A DNA stretch of 49,647 nucleotides from Myxococcota bacterium (GTDB lineage Bacteria; Myxococcota_A; UBA796; JAFGLY01): contig JAJRWT010000117.1 in the NCBI GenBank assembly GCA_024276675.1, positions 1-49,647 of the forward strand, in the 5' to 3' direction. Below, one piece after another: positions 24,701 through 33,410 of the stretch. A model generated the notes under the pieces. That model worked only from the letters and a program-made list of their open reading frames with translations, ran no database searches and had not been told where the DNA came from. Each line of letters starts with the position of its first letter. Positions within the stretch are counted from its first letter, which is position 1. The position numbers and the translations under genes were made by a program.

Positions 24701-24738
24701 GACACAAATGGACAAGCGACAGGTGACGTATTTTGACA
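24701..24738 (-). promoter_or_regulatory. Cluster of TGTC boxes, probable PilR binding sites
   Basis: Four TGTC boxes on the minus strand (complements at 24701, 24711, 24718 and 24735), 40-80 bases upstream of the -24 element. In Pseudomonas PilR binds repeated TGTC sequences upstream of pilA. Number, strand and distance fit an enhancer. Confidence 0.55.
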
Positions 24739-24819
24739 ATAGCGACGTTTTTTGTCAGCACATTTTTCGCAAGCTGCCCCGCAGAGATCTTCCATCCTGC
24801 GAACGTGACGGCAGGCAAC

Positions 24820-26208
24820 TCACGCCATGCCGTGCTTTTTCAGGCGGTACCTGAGAGAGCGAAAGCTCATCCCCAGCAGCTCCGCGGCCCTGGTCTTGTT
24901 TCCACCGGCTCGTTCCATGGCCAGGCCCAACCACCTTCGCTCGAAGTCATCCATGGTTCTGTCCAGATCGATTCCCTCTTCGGGAAAGTCCGGTGGCTCC
25001 GTCCGCAGGGAGACCAGGGAGCTAACCTTCCTTATGCTCTCCGGCAGCTCCGCCGGCGTGATCCTGGGGCCTTGAGCCAGGGCGACGGCCCTTTCCACCA
25101 GGTTCTGGAGTTCCCGGACGTTGCCGGGGAAATCGTAGGAAGCGATGATGCGAGCCGTGTCCGGGGTGAAACCCGTTACGGTCTTTCCATACTCACCAGC
25201 GTACTGTTTCAGGAAGACTCCCGCCAACTCCAGGATGTCGTCCCCCCTTTCCCGAAGGGGCGGCACTTCGATGGTCACGACATTGAGACGGTAGTACAGG
25301 TCTTCGCGAAAGCGGCCGGTGGCAACCGCCTGGGCCAGGTCCTTGTTGGTGGCGGCCAGGATCCGCACATCCACCTTCCGTTCTTCCACCCCTCCCACCG
25401 GGGTCACGCGCCGCTCCTGGATGGCTCTCAATGTCTTCACCTGGGTCATCAGGGGCATCTCGCCAATTTCGTCCAAAAACAAGGTGCCGGTGCTTGCGGC
25501 TTCGAACAGGCCCATCTTGTCCTTGTTGGCTCCGGTGAAGGCTCCCTTGCAGTAGCCGAACAACTCGCTCTCGATCAGGTTTTCAGGGATAGCCCCGCAG
25601 TTGACGGCAACAAAAGGCCCGCTGGAGCGAGTTCCTCCGTAGTGTATGGCGCGCACCACAAGCTCCTTGCCGGTACCGCTTTCGCCGCAGATCAGGCAGT
25701 TGATGGGAGTGTCCCTGACCCTGCGAATGAGCGAGTAGACCTCTTGCATGGCGGGGCTGGAGCCCACGAGGTTGCCCAGGGCATAGTGCCCCTGCAGCTC
25801 GGCCTTGAGACGCAGGTTTTCCTCTTCCAGGCGGCGCCTTTCCAGGGCCCTGCGCACCAACATCTTGAGTTCGTCGTTGTTGAAGGGCTTCATCACGTAG
25901 TCGAAGGCGCCCATCTTCATGGCCTCCACCGCGCTCTCCGCGGTACCGAAGGCAGTGATCAATATTATGGGGACGCCTTTGGCACCCCTGGCGGCCCTGG
26001 TCTTGATGGAGCGCAGCAGGTCCATGCCGGTCATGCCCGGCAGGTTCAGGTCGGTCAGGACCAGGTCGTGGGGATCCTTTTCGAAAGAGAGCATTCCCTG
26101 CTCGGCCGTTGCCACGGTCTCGACGCGATAACCTTCACGTTCCAGCAGGATTTGGAGAAACTCCCTCATGGAGTGCTCGTCATCCACCACAAGGATCCTG
26201 TAATCCAT
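24820..26208 (-). CDS. pilR: Sigma-54 response regulator PilR
   Basis: Protein of 462 residues in the NtrC plan. The receiver domain (1-120) carries the phospho-Asp in DLVLTDLNLPGMTG and Lys in VMKPFNND. The AAA+ domain has Walker A GESGTGKELV, the sigma-54 contact loop GAFTGA and Walker B TLFLDEIGEM. A Fis-type helix-turn-helix closes the protein (NKTRAAELLGMSFRSLRYRL). It activates transcription from sigma-54 promoters such as the one before pilA. Its start codon overlaps the pilS stop by one base, so the two are co-transcribed and translationally coupled. Confidence 0.95.
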   Translation of the reverse strand: MDYRILVVDDEHSMREFLQILLEREGYRVETVATAEQGMLSFEKDPHDLVLTDLNLPGMTGMDLLRSIKTRAARGAKGVPIILITAFGTAESAVEAMKMGAFDYVMKPFNNDELKMLVRRALERRRLEEENLRLKAELQGHYALGNLVGSSPAMQEVYSLIRRVRDTPINCLICGESGTGKELVVRAIHYGGTRSSGPFVAVNCGAIPENLIESELFGYCKGAFTGANKDKMGLFEAASTGTLFLDEIGEMPLMTQVKTLRAIQERRVTPVGGVEERKVDVRILAATNKDLAQAVATGRFREDLYYRLNVVTIEVPPLRERGDDILELAGVFLKQYAGEYGKTVTGFTPDTARIIASYDFPGNVRELQNLVERAVALAQGPRITPAELPESIRKVSSLVSLRTEPPDFPEEGIDLDRTMDDFERRWLGLAMERAGGNKTRAAELLGMSFRSLRYRLKKHGMA

Positions 26209-27791
26209 CAGGCCTCCATGCCCTCGAGACCGGTCGCCTTGCGGGGGAAGACGACCGAGAAGGTGCTGCCCCTGCCCGGAGTCGAATCCACCTCCACCCA
26301 GCCCTCGTGGGCTCGAACGAAGCGCTCAACGGTAACCAGGCCCAGCCCGGTGCCGCCCCGCCGGGTGGTGTAGAACGGGTCGAAGAGCTTCCCCAGCTCC
26401 TCCTGGGGAATTCCGGCTCCCTGGTCTTCCACGTCGATGCGAAGCCCCCGTGCTTCTTCTCTTGCCGCAATTCGTATCCGGCCCCCGTCGGGCATGGCCT
26501 GGGCCGCGTTCAACATGAGGTTCCATATGATCTGCTTGAAGCGGTCCTGGTCAAGGGAGACGGGCTCGAGAGAAGGTAGATCGTAAACGATGGAGACCAG
26601 CTCCTTGTAGCGGGGGTCTTGTTTGAAGGCATCCACCAGCTCTTCCAACAGCGGCGCCACGCTGGTAGTGGACATCTCCAGTTGGGGGGCGCGGGTGTTT
26701 TCCAGGAACTCCGTCACGAGGTTGTCCAGCCTGTGGATTTCGCGCAACGCTATGTCGAACAGTGGGCCAGGATGTTCTTCTTTCAGCAACTGCACCGCGC
26801 CGGAGAGACTGGCCAGGGGGTTTCGGATCTCATGGGCGATGGCGGCAGCCATCCGGCCCACCCCCACCAGGCGTTCTTCCCGTTCCATCTCGGCTTCCAT
26901 CTGCCGGAGACGCGTGATGTCCTCGAAGACGATGGCCTCGGCTCCCTGGTAACCCAGAGGGCTCCTGTGGCAGAGCAGGATACGCGGGCCGTCGCTTCCT
27001 TGCACTTCCAACTCCTGCCCGCCTCCACGTTGCTCGATACCCGGCAGCACTTCTTCCAGTTCCTTCCCCGTGCAAGGCCCAAGGCGGCTCTCTGCGGCGG
27101 GATTGGCGCCGCGTATCATGTGCTGTTCGTCCGCTATGAGTATTCCGGAGCCGACGTTCTTGACGATAAGCTCGTATTGCTCCGCAAGAGCGCGAGTGGT
27201 CTCTTTCTGCTGGATGAGAGCTGCGTCAGCCTGCTTGAGGCCTGCCGCAAGACGGCCGGTGAGCAGTCCCACCAGCAAAAAACCCAGCACCCTCAATATG
27301 TGGAAAGCCACTGTCTCGGGGTCGATCCTGCCCGGCACGACGCCCAGCACTGCCAGGCCCAGGATCGACAGGAACAGCATGGCGTTGAGACCAGCCGTCG
27401 CCACGACCACGCGACCATCCGCCAGGTAGGCCGCTGCCGCGATGTTCATGAAGTACAGGACGACGAAAATGCTGCTCAGCCCGCCGGTCATGGCCACCAG
27501 GACCGAGATGAGTACTGCGTCGATGACGAGCTGCACTACCACGAACAGGTCCAGGTTCCGGACTCGTGGCATGGCGATGATGCTCAGGATCATCACCAGG
27601 TAGCTCATGACCACCAGGACGAAGAACTTGTTGAGGCTGGTGGCGGTCTCGGGATCGGCCACCAGGAGATACGTGGCCAATCCCAGGAGCAGCGTGGCAA
27701 CGACGATGCGTACGAAGGTGTAGGCCGTGATTCGCTTGTGAATCAACGCCGGAGCAGCAAAGCCCCATTTGAAAAACTGGGATATTGGCAT
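26208..27791 (-). CDS. pilS: Sensor histidine kinase PilS
   Basis: Protein of 527 residues with about six membrane segments in the first 190, a PAS domain near 215-320 (NVGSGILIADEQHMIRGAN), HisKA motif AIAHEIRNPLASL and HATPase motifs NLMLNAAQAM, DQGAGIP and PFYTTRRGGTGLGL. PilS of Pseudomonas has six membrane helices and senses pilin in the membrane; the layout here agrees. ATG 27791 is preferred to TTG 27797. It starts 15 bases after the pilC stop, so pilC, pilS and pilR form one transcript. Confidence 0.93.
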   Translation of the reverse strand: MPISQFFKWGFAAPALIHKRITAYTFVRIVVATLLLGLATYLLVADPETATSLNKFFVLVVMSYLVMILSIIAMPRVRNLDLFVVVQLVIDAVLISVLVAMTGGLSSIFVVLYFMNIAAAAYLADGRVVVATAGLNAMLFLSILGLAVLGVVPGRIDPETVAFHILRVLGFLLVGLLTGRLAAGLKQADAALIQQKETTRALAEQYELIVKNVGSGILIADEQHMIRGANPAAESRLGPCTGKELEEVLPGIEQRGGGQELEVQGSDGPRILLCHRSPLGYQGAEAIVFEDITRLRQMEAEMEREERLVGVGRMAAAIAHEIRNPLASLSGAVQLLKEEHPGPLFDIALREIHRLDNLVTEFLENTRAPQLEMSTTSVAPLLEELVDAFKQDPRYKELVSIVYDLPSLEPVSLDQDRFKQIIWNLMLNAAQAMPDGGRIRIAAREEARGLRIDVEDQGAGIPQEELGKLFDPFYTTRRGGTGLGLVTVERFVRAHEGWVEVDSTPGRGSTFSVVFPRKATGLEGMEA

Positions 27792-27806
27792 GTTCAATGG
27801 TGGGTA

Positions 27807-29027
27807 TCAACCACCGACGGCCGAGGCCATGGTGAACACCGGCAGGTACATGGCGATGACGAGTCCACCGATGACCACGCCCAGGAAAGCCATGATCGCC
27901 GGTTCCATCATTGCGGTGAGGTTTTCCACCGCCTGGTCTACTTCGTCGTCGTAGAAATCAGCCACCTTGGTGAGCATCACGTCAAGGGCTCCCGTGGCTT
28001 CGCCGACGCTGATCATCTGGCACACCATGTCGGGAAACACCTTGGTGGCCATGAGCGGCTCCGCGATGGTACGGCCTTCGGCGATGGAGTCCCTGGTCTC
28101 TGAGATGGCGTTTTCTATGACCTTGTTGCCAGCGGTTTTTCCACAGATGTCCAGGGCGTCCAGGATGGGAACACCGGAGGAGACCATGGTGCCCAGAGTG
28201 CGACAGAAGCGTGCGACGGCAGTCTTGATCAACAGGTCGCCGAAGACCGGGGATTTCAGCATGAAACGGTCCAGGAGTAGACGCCCCTGCGCGGTCCGAT
28301 AGAAATACCGGATGCCGAAGATGACGCCCGCCACGCCGCCAAAGAGATATATGAAATTGGCCTGCAACCACTTGGAGAGGTCCACCACGAACTGGGTGGG
28401 TGCGGGCAGCGCGGAGCCCATCTCCGAGAACATCGTTTCGAAGGTGGGGACCACCTTCATGAGCAGAATGGTCACCACCAGCGAGGCCACCACCATGACG
28501 ATGATGGGATAGGACATGGCGCCCTTGATCTGGCGTTTGAGCTTGTCGGCCTTTTCCAGGTATGCGGCCAGGCGGTTCAGGATGGTGTCCAGGATGCCGC
28601 CCACTTCGCCGGCTGCCACGAGGTTCTGGAACAGCTCGTCGAAGGTGTTGGGAAATTTCTTGAGGGCGTCGGCGAAGGTACTGCCGCTTTCAACCGATTC
28701 TTTTATGACCTTCAGTTCGTCTCGGAACGTGGGGTTGGGCGCCTGCTGGCTCTGGATGTCGAGACATTGCACCAACGGCAGACCAGAGTCGATCATCGTG
28801 GCGAACTGCCGCGTAAAGATCACCAAGTCCTTGGTTTTTACCTTGGGCTTCAGGAAGGCGGGTATGGGGATGCCGAATTCGCCCTTCTTGCCCTTTTCCT
28901 TGAGCTTTGAGGGGGAAATCTGCATTCTTCGCAGCTTGGTGCGTGCAGCATCGGCGCTGTTGGCTTCGATCTCGCCCTTCTTGACGTTGCCAGCGGCGGT
29001 CTTTCCTTCGTAGGCGAATACCGGCAT
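27807..29027 (-). CDS. pilC: Type IV pilus inner-membrane platform protein PilC
   Basis: Protein of 406 residues, the usual PilC length. It starts MPVFAYEGKTAAGNVKKGEI and has two GspF domains: FTRQFATMIDSGLPLVQCLDI and FCRTLGTMVSSGVPILDALDI, each followed by a helix pair and a membrane segment (IIVMVVASLVVTILLMKVVP; IMAFLGVVIGGLVIAMYL). PilC sits under the pilus and couples the ATPases PilB and PilT to assembly. Those ATPases are not in this window. ATG 29027 has GGAG eight bases upstream; ATG 29050 is an alternative. Confidence 0.95.
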   Translation of the reverse strand: MPVFAYEGKTAAGNVKKGEIEANSADAARTKLRRMQISPSKLKEKGKKGEFGIPIPAFLKPKVKTKDLVIFTRQFATMIDSGLPLVQCLDIQSQQAPNPTFRDELKVIKESVESGSTFADALKKFPNTFDELFQNLVAAGEVGGILDTILNRLAAYLEKADKLKRQIKGAMSYPIIVMVVASLVVTILLMKVVPTFETMFSEMGSALPAPTQFVVDLSKWLQANFIYLFGGVAGVIFGIRYFYRTAQGRLLLDRFMLKSPVFGDLLIKTAVARFCRTLGTMVSSGVPILDALDICGKTAGNKVIENAISETRDSIAEGRTIAEPLMATKVFPDMVCQMISVGEATGALDVMLTKVADFYDDEVDQAVENLTAMMEPAIMAFLGVVIGGLVIAMYLPVFTMASAVGG

Positions 29028-29325
29028 CCCGCGATCTCCAGAGACGCTCATGAACAGAATTACAGAATACCCGAAACGGCACCATTGCGGCAAACCGGAC
29101 AGCGACCAACGTCCTGGGCGCCATACTCTGCCCTGCCGTGTAAGCACCTTGCGCACACCGGTAAAGCCGGTAAACGATATCTCTTGTATTTTCTTAATGA
29201 CCCGCGGCTGCTGATGCCAGATCATCCCGGTCATCCAAGGCCACCGGCGGGACATGCCATCTCTGCGGTTTTACCGTGCTCGTGCGCTCAATCGCCCAGC
29301 CCAGCCCAACAGACGGAGAAAGATC

Positions 29326-29634
29326 ATGCGAGTAGTATTTGTCACATGTGGGCCCAACCAGGCCGAACCCCTGCTTGGGAAACTGCTGTCGGAGCGCCTC
29401 GTGGCCTGTGGCAACATCATCCCGGGAGTGCGCTCCCTGTACTGGTGGCAGGGGCGAATCTGCCACGATTCCGAAGAAGTCCTCTTCATGGAGACTTCGG
29501 AACAACGAGTGGAAGAGCTTATGCGCAGGATCAAGGATTTACATCAATACGAAACGCCCAAGATCATCACTTTCCCCGTCTCCGAGAGCGATCCCGACTA
29601 CCGCGCCTGGCTCCGTGAGGTGCTGGCATCATAG
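29326..29634 (+). CDS. cutA: CutA1 divalent-ion tolerance protein
   Basis: Compact protein of 102 residues beginning MRVVFVTCGPNQAEPLLGKL. ERLVACGNIIPGVRSLYWWQG, then EEVLFMETSEQ and ETPKIITFPVSE, are the conserved CutA1 blocks. CutA1 forms very stable trimers with a ferredoxin-like fold; the original link to copper tolerance is not well explained. CGGAG precedes ATG 29326 by eight bases. It lies divergent from pilC across a 298-base gap in which no other feature is clear. Confidence 0.93.
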   Translation: MRVVFVTCGPNQAEPLLGKLLSERLVACGNIIPGVRSLYWWQGRICHDSEEVLFMETSEQRVEELMRRIKDLHQYETPKIITFPVSESDPDYRAWLREVLAS

Positions 29635-29723
29635 GAGCACGGCGCAGGCAGCGCCGAAGGTCCGACGTCCTACCTTCCAGGTACGGAAGATGGCAAATTC
29701 TGCTGCATCCACCGAGGTCTGTA

Positions 29724-30251
29724 ATGAGCAATCCAGCAATTCCCAGAAAACAGGTCCATGAGCTTGCAGAGGCATGTTCCGAGGCCGGTTCCGACTTTCA
29801 ACCCATAGCTACCAGGCTTCTGAAGAGCCAGCGGCGCTTGACCCGTTTCATCGAACACAACGCCGAACCCCTTGGGCCTCGGCCCGCCGAGGTGGCCGTC
29901 TACATGACCTCGGTCTGCCTTCGTGTCTTCGAGCAGGTGGGTGGCCAGATGCGCAAGGTCTCCGGAAGGGATCTGGACCTGGGAGCACGGCGCATTCAGC
30001 AGGTCGTTCCGTCCATAATGCCCCCCGACCTGCAACTTCCACAACGGGTGCGCAAGGTGGAATGGCGCGCCCAGCCCCACCTGCTGGACGAGATTCTATG
30101 GGCCCTCTTCGAAAAGGAAGAAACCGAGGAAGGCGAAGTCCGGGTCGAACCACCAGATGCCACGATGATCTTCCTGGCCATGTGGACGGTGGTGGAAGCC
30201 CTGGATCGGAACTGGCGCCCCCCCCCGGGCTACGAGCCCTCCGATACCTGA
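29724..30251 (+). CDS. Hypothetical soluble helical protein
   Basis: Protein of 175 residues, mostly helical and with no signal or membrane segment. Visible blocks are MSNPAIPRKQVHELAEACSE, KSQRRLTRFIEHNAEPLG, AEVAVYMTSVCLRVFEQVGG and ATMIFLAMWTVVEALDRNW. I do not recognise a family. GAGG lies seven bases before ATG 29724. A 6-bp hairpin (29640-29656) stands between cutA and this gene without a T tract. The convergent neighbour is sppA. Confidence 0.65.
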   Translation: MSNPAIPRKQVHELAEACSEAGSDFQPIATRLLKSQRRLTRFIEHNAEPLGPRPAEVAVYMTSVCLRVFEQVGGQMRKVSGRDLDLGARRIQQVVPSIMPPDLQLPQRVRKVEWRAQPHLLDEILWALFEKEETEEGEVRVEPPDATMIFLAMWTVVEALDRNWRPPPGYEPSDT

Positions 30252-30307
30252 CTTTCTTCGAGCGGTACCATAATTCAGGGGTTCTGGCGGGCGCGCGTGC
30301 CGGGAGA

Positions 30308-32023
30308 TCAGGTGCCGTCCAGGTTCGGGCGCCATTCCATGAGCGCCAGGGGCTGCGTGGGGGAATCGACCAACAGTTCCGCCAGCAGCAACAGATCCCG
30401 GCCGGACTCCGGCTCCACCAACTTTTCCAGGATCCGTGCCAGGGTGTCCTCGCTCCGGACTCCTGGCAGGATTCCACGGAGCAGACGCTTCCATCGTGCC
30501 ACGTGCCCCGGCCTGATGTGGAGACGCCGGGTCAAGCATGGGTCGTCTGGTAGACCTGAGATGCGACACACACGGCGCCAGGCGTCGTGGAGCGTTGTGA
30601 AGCCGTCCACCAGACCGGCATCCCTGGCCCGGCGGCCTGTCCACACCCGCCCCGCGGCGTATGGGATCACCGCTCGCAGCGGTCTCCGCCTGCCATCCGC
30701 CACTCGTCTCAGGAAGGTGTCGTAGACCTGTTGAACGCTCTTTTGCTGGCGAAGCAATTCCGGCTCGGTCAGCGCCCGGCCAGCGCTCTCCATGTCAGCG
30801 CTCCCCGAGGCCCGAAGGGTGGCCGGAAATACACCCAGGCGTGAGAGGGCACGGTCCAGCACCAGCTTGCCGCTGATCACCCCTATGGAACCCGTGATGC
30901 TGCCCGGCTGGGCATAGACCTCGTCGGCGCCCACGGCCATGTAGTAGCCACCGCTGGCCGCGATGTTGCGCAGCACCGCCAGGACCGGCTTTTGCTGGCG
31001 CAGCCGGTGGATGGCTCGCCAGATGAGATCGCTGGCGAGAGCAGAGCCGCCGCCGCTGTCGATGGACAGGACGATTCCGGCCACATGGCGGTCGTCCTGA
31101 AGGGCGTCCAGCACGGGGACTACTTCATCGGCGGAGATCAAGGAGCGGGACGGACCCGCACGACTGCGCATGACCACGGGGCCTTGCAGATGTACCACGG
31201 CGACGGTCCCATCGTAACCAGCCAGGCGTCTGGGCAAGAAAGCAAGCCTACTCCAGAACAGATAGCCCCCCATGGACACGATCCGCGGCAATCTGCCCAG
31301 GGCCCTTTCCATGGCAGCCCGAAACTGATCCGGATAGACCAGCTCGTCCACCAGTCCAGACTCCAGGGCCTGTTCAGCACTCAGGGGTGTCTGTTCCATT
31401 GCCTCCCGCACAAGCTCCGGGTCCAGGTTCCGGCCCGATGCCACGGCTTGGACGAGCTGATCGTGGAGGTCTTCCACCAATTCCTGGATGGCATGACGGC
31501 TTTCGGGGCTGGGATGGGCCCGCGTCATGGGTTCACCCGCGGCCTTGTACTCCCCGGCGGTGATCAACTGCACCCTGATCCCCAGGCGCTTCAGCGCCTC
31601 GCCAAAGAAGTTCATGCGAGCAGCCAGTCCAGCCGCGTGTACCTGCCCAGAAGGCACGATGAAAACACGCCTTGCGGCCGAGGCCAGGAACAGGTCCGTG
31701 TTGCTCACGTTGGCCAGGTCCACGAACAGCGGCTTGCCCGCCTTTCCAAGCTGGATCAGACTGTGCCTTATCTCCTGTAGTCTGCCCCAGCCCCCCGCGG
31801 TGCCGTGTAGCGTGAGATGCAGCGCCTTCACCAGGGGGTCGGCACGAACCCGATCCAGCATCTCCAGCAACTGGCCCAGGTTGTCCTCGCGGCCTTCTTG
31901 AAGGCGGGGAAGGTCCACGTGTACCACAACGCCCCCCTGGAAGCACAGGGATTCGGCCAGTTTCAAGAGCCACGCGGGAATCACCAGAATCGCTCTCAAG
32001 AAGCCTCTCAAGAAGCCTGTCAT
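30308..32023 (-). CDS. sppA: Signal peptide peptidase SppA, 67K type
   Basis: Protein of 571 residues with an N-terminal membrane anchor (FLRAILVIPAWLLKLAESL) and two tandem S49 domains, the long E. coli form. The nucleophile is Ser357 in NIAASGGYYMAVGADEVYA; the general base is Lys160 in TAGEYKAAGEP from the N-terminal domain, as in E. coli (S409 and K209). ADEVYAQPGSITGSIGVI follows the Ser. It degrades leftover signal peptides at the membrane. ATG 32023 has GGAGG six bases upstream; the longer frame to 32191 adds nothing recognisable. Confidence 0.93.
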   Translation of the reverse strand: MTGFLRGFLRAILVIPAWLLKLAESLCFQGGVVVHVDLPRLQEGREDNLGQLLEMLDRVRADPLVKALHLTLHGTAGGWGRLQEIRHSLIQLGKAGKPLFVDLANVSNTDLFLASAARRVFIVPSGQVHAAGLAARMNFFGEALKRLGIRVQLITAGEYKAAGEPMTRAHPSPESRHAIQELVEDLHDQLVQAVASGRNLDPELVREAMEQTPLSAEQALESGLVDELVYPDQFRAAMERALGRLPRIVSMGGYLFWSRLAFLPRRLAGYDGTVAVVHLQGPVVMRSRAGPSRSLISADEVVPVLDALQDDRHVAGIVLSIDSGGGSALASDLIWRAIHRLRQQKPVLAVLRNIAASGGYYMAVGADEVYAQPGSITGSIGVISGKLVLDRALSRLGVFPATLRASGSADMESAGRALTEPELLRQQKSVQQVYDTFLRRVADGRRRPLRAVIPYAAGRVWTGRRARDAGLVDGFTTLHDAWRRVCRISGLPDDPCLTRRLHIRPGHVARWKRLLRGILPGVRSEDTLARILEKLVEPESGRDLLLLAELLVDSPTQPLALMEWRPNLDGT

Positions 32024-32359
32024 GCCGAGCCTCCGGGCTCCTTGCCCTTTCCTGGCTGGGGCAGGGGCCTGAAAAAATCCAGAGGGCAATGGATATGCCA
32101 CCAGGGGGCCAGCAGGCAAGGTCCAATGATGACCTGGGGCGAATCGAGAGCAGGTCACTGGCCATGCCTGGAGCGACACCGCCGGCAGCAACCCGAAGGA
32201 GCGCCCGGCCAGGGAGGGCCGACGGCCAGAGCGGCGCTCCTGGCCAACAGTGCGCCGGTCCGGGTTCAGGCGGCTGCTGTGTTACTTGTTCTGCCCCCTG
32301 TGGACAATCATGACCAGCCAAGCCTCAACACCCACTGTCTATGTGCTACAGGAGCAATC
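32024..32359. other. Divergent intergenic region with a long hairpin
   Basis: The 336 bases between sppA (minus) and the next plus-strand gene have no convincing gene. GGAGCGCC (32198-32205) and GGCGCTCC (32233-32240) form a perfect 8-bp stem enclosing further CGGCC/GGCCG pairs. It could be a leader structure or a bidirectional stop signal. No clear promoter pair. Confidence 0.45.
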
Positions 32360-32758
32360 ATGGCATTTTCCCTCACCGAAGAAGAATACGCATTGGTGGC
32401 GGGCCTCCCGGAAGAGGACCTGGTGGATCTGGCCGCCGAGCTGAGCATCACCGTGGACGAATCCATAGACCATCGGTCGTTGCTTTCACGTTGCGTAGTG
32501 GAGATTGCGAACCTGGCGGGCACCGAGGGCCTGCCCTTCTCCGAATACGACAGGCACGACATCACGGACCTTCCCGACACCTATCGGCGAGCCCTGGCCG
32601 CAAGGCTGGGCGTCAAGAACGATGTCAAGGCCATACTCAAATCGGGGCGCAAGATCTACAAGCTCTACAATCGCGACCGAAAACGCAGCCAGGTGCCACT
32701 GGTGCTGCCCAGCATCCTGTTGCCCCTGTGCCGCCACCTGAGCAACAGTGACACCTGA
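32360..32758 (+). CDS. Hypothetical protein, 132 aa
   Basis: Soluble protein beginning MAFSLTEEEYALVAGLPEED. The first half is acidic and helical. The second half is basic: DVKAILKSGRKIYKLYNRDR followed by the hydrophobic VPLVLPSILLPLCRHL, possibly an amphipathic or membrane-touching helix. No family recognised. AGGAG precedes ATG 32360 by six bases. A separate promoter follows the gene, so it is probably its own unit. Confidence 0.7.
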   Translation: MAFSLTEEEYALVAGLPEEDLVDLAAELSITVDESIDHRSLLSRCVVEIANLAGTEGLPFSEYDRHDITDLPDTYRRALAARLGVKNDVKAILKSGRKIYKLYNRDRKRSQVPLVLPSILLPLCRHLSNSDT

Positions 32759-32770
32759 AGACGGAACTCC

Positions 32771-32800
32771 TTGACAACTGCCCAACACGAGCCATATTAG
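32771..32800 (+). promoter_or_regulatory. Sigma-70-type promoter
   Basis: TTGACA (32771-32776) and TATTAG (32795-32800) are 18 bases apart. The -35 box is a perfect consensus. The start would be near 32807, about 40 bases before the TTG start of the zinc-ribbon membrane gene. Confidence 0.65.
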
Positions 32801-32846
32801 CCCCGTTTCAAGCACAAGCCTTCCCCCTTTTCCGCCGAGGATCGCT

Positions 32847-33347
32847 TTGGAAACCAAGACCTGCCCCAACTGCGGCGAAGAAGTGCCCACCACGGCTTCC
32901 CGTTGCAAGCATTGCTTCCACGACTTCTCCGAAAAGCCCGCCGTCAAGAACAAGGGACTGCTCATGGTGGTGGGCTTGTTGGCAGCCATGATGTGCCTGG
33001 GCGCTGCCGTGATGTACTACGTACTCAACTACCAATCCGTAAAAGAAAACGTCGTCATCGACGAAGACACCAAGTCCGTGGTCTGGACGCGCACCTGGGC
33101 CGACAAGATGGAGACGGACCGCCTTTCCTTCGACGACGTGGTAAAGATCGAAGTAGTGCTGGGGGGCAAAGACTCCACGTGGGAGGTGGCTCTCATCACC
33201 AGGAACGGTGAACGCCGCATCATCAACGAATCCAACGACGTATCACTGGCGAGCTACGCCAAGCACATCTCGAATCTCATGGACAAGCCCCTGGAGGAGA
33301 TCCGTAAAATCAAGGGCTTCGGAGAAAAGTACAGCTTAGACGATTAG
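32847..33347 (+). CDS. Zinc-ribbon, single-span membrane protein
   Basis: Protein of 166 residues. A zinc ribbon at the N terminus, TKTCPNCGEEVPTTASRCKHCF, has the two CxxC pairs. One membrane span follows (GLLMVVGLLAAMMCLGAAVMYY, about 38-60), then a soluble domain resembling a PH-like or DUF-type beta fold (DRLSFDDVVKIEVVLGG, WEVALITRNGERRII). The zinc ribbon is on the cytoplasmic side if the positive-inside rule holds. The start is TTG 32847, with GAGGA six bases before. The function is unknown. It has its own promoter. Confidence 0.75.
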   Translation: METKTCPNCGEEVPTTASRCKHCFHDFSEKPAVKNKGLLMVVGLLAAMMCLGAAVMYYVLNYQSVKENVVIDEDTKSVVWTRTWADKMETDRLSFDDVVKIEVVLGGKDSTWEVALITRNGERRIINESNDVSLASYAKHISNLMDKPLEEIRKIKGFGEKYSLDD

Positions 33348-33410
33348 CACCTTTCCACCAGGCGTTCACCCTGTTCTACACATCCTGTACGCTCGCGCCG
33401 GGGTCGTCCC

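Noticed and set aside
24733..26373. Plus-strand frame of 546 codons opposite pilR
   Set aside because: The pilR domains are complete on the other strand; this frame has no motif and is a GC-rich shadow.
26619..28103. Plus-strand His/Gln/Asp-rich frame of 494 codons
   Set aside because: Lies opposite pilS and pilC; unusual composition typical of antisense reading.
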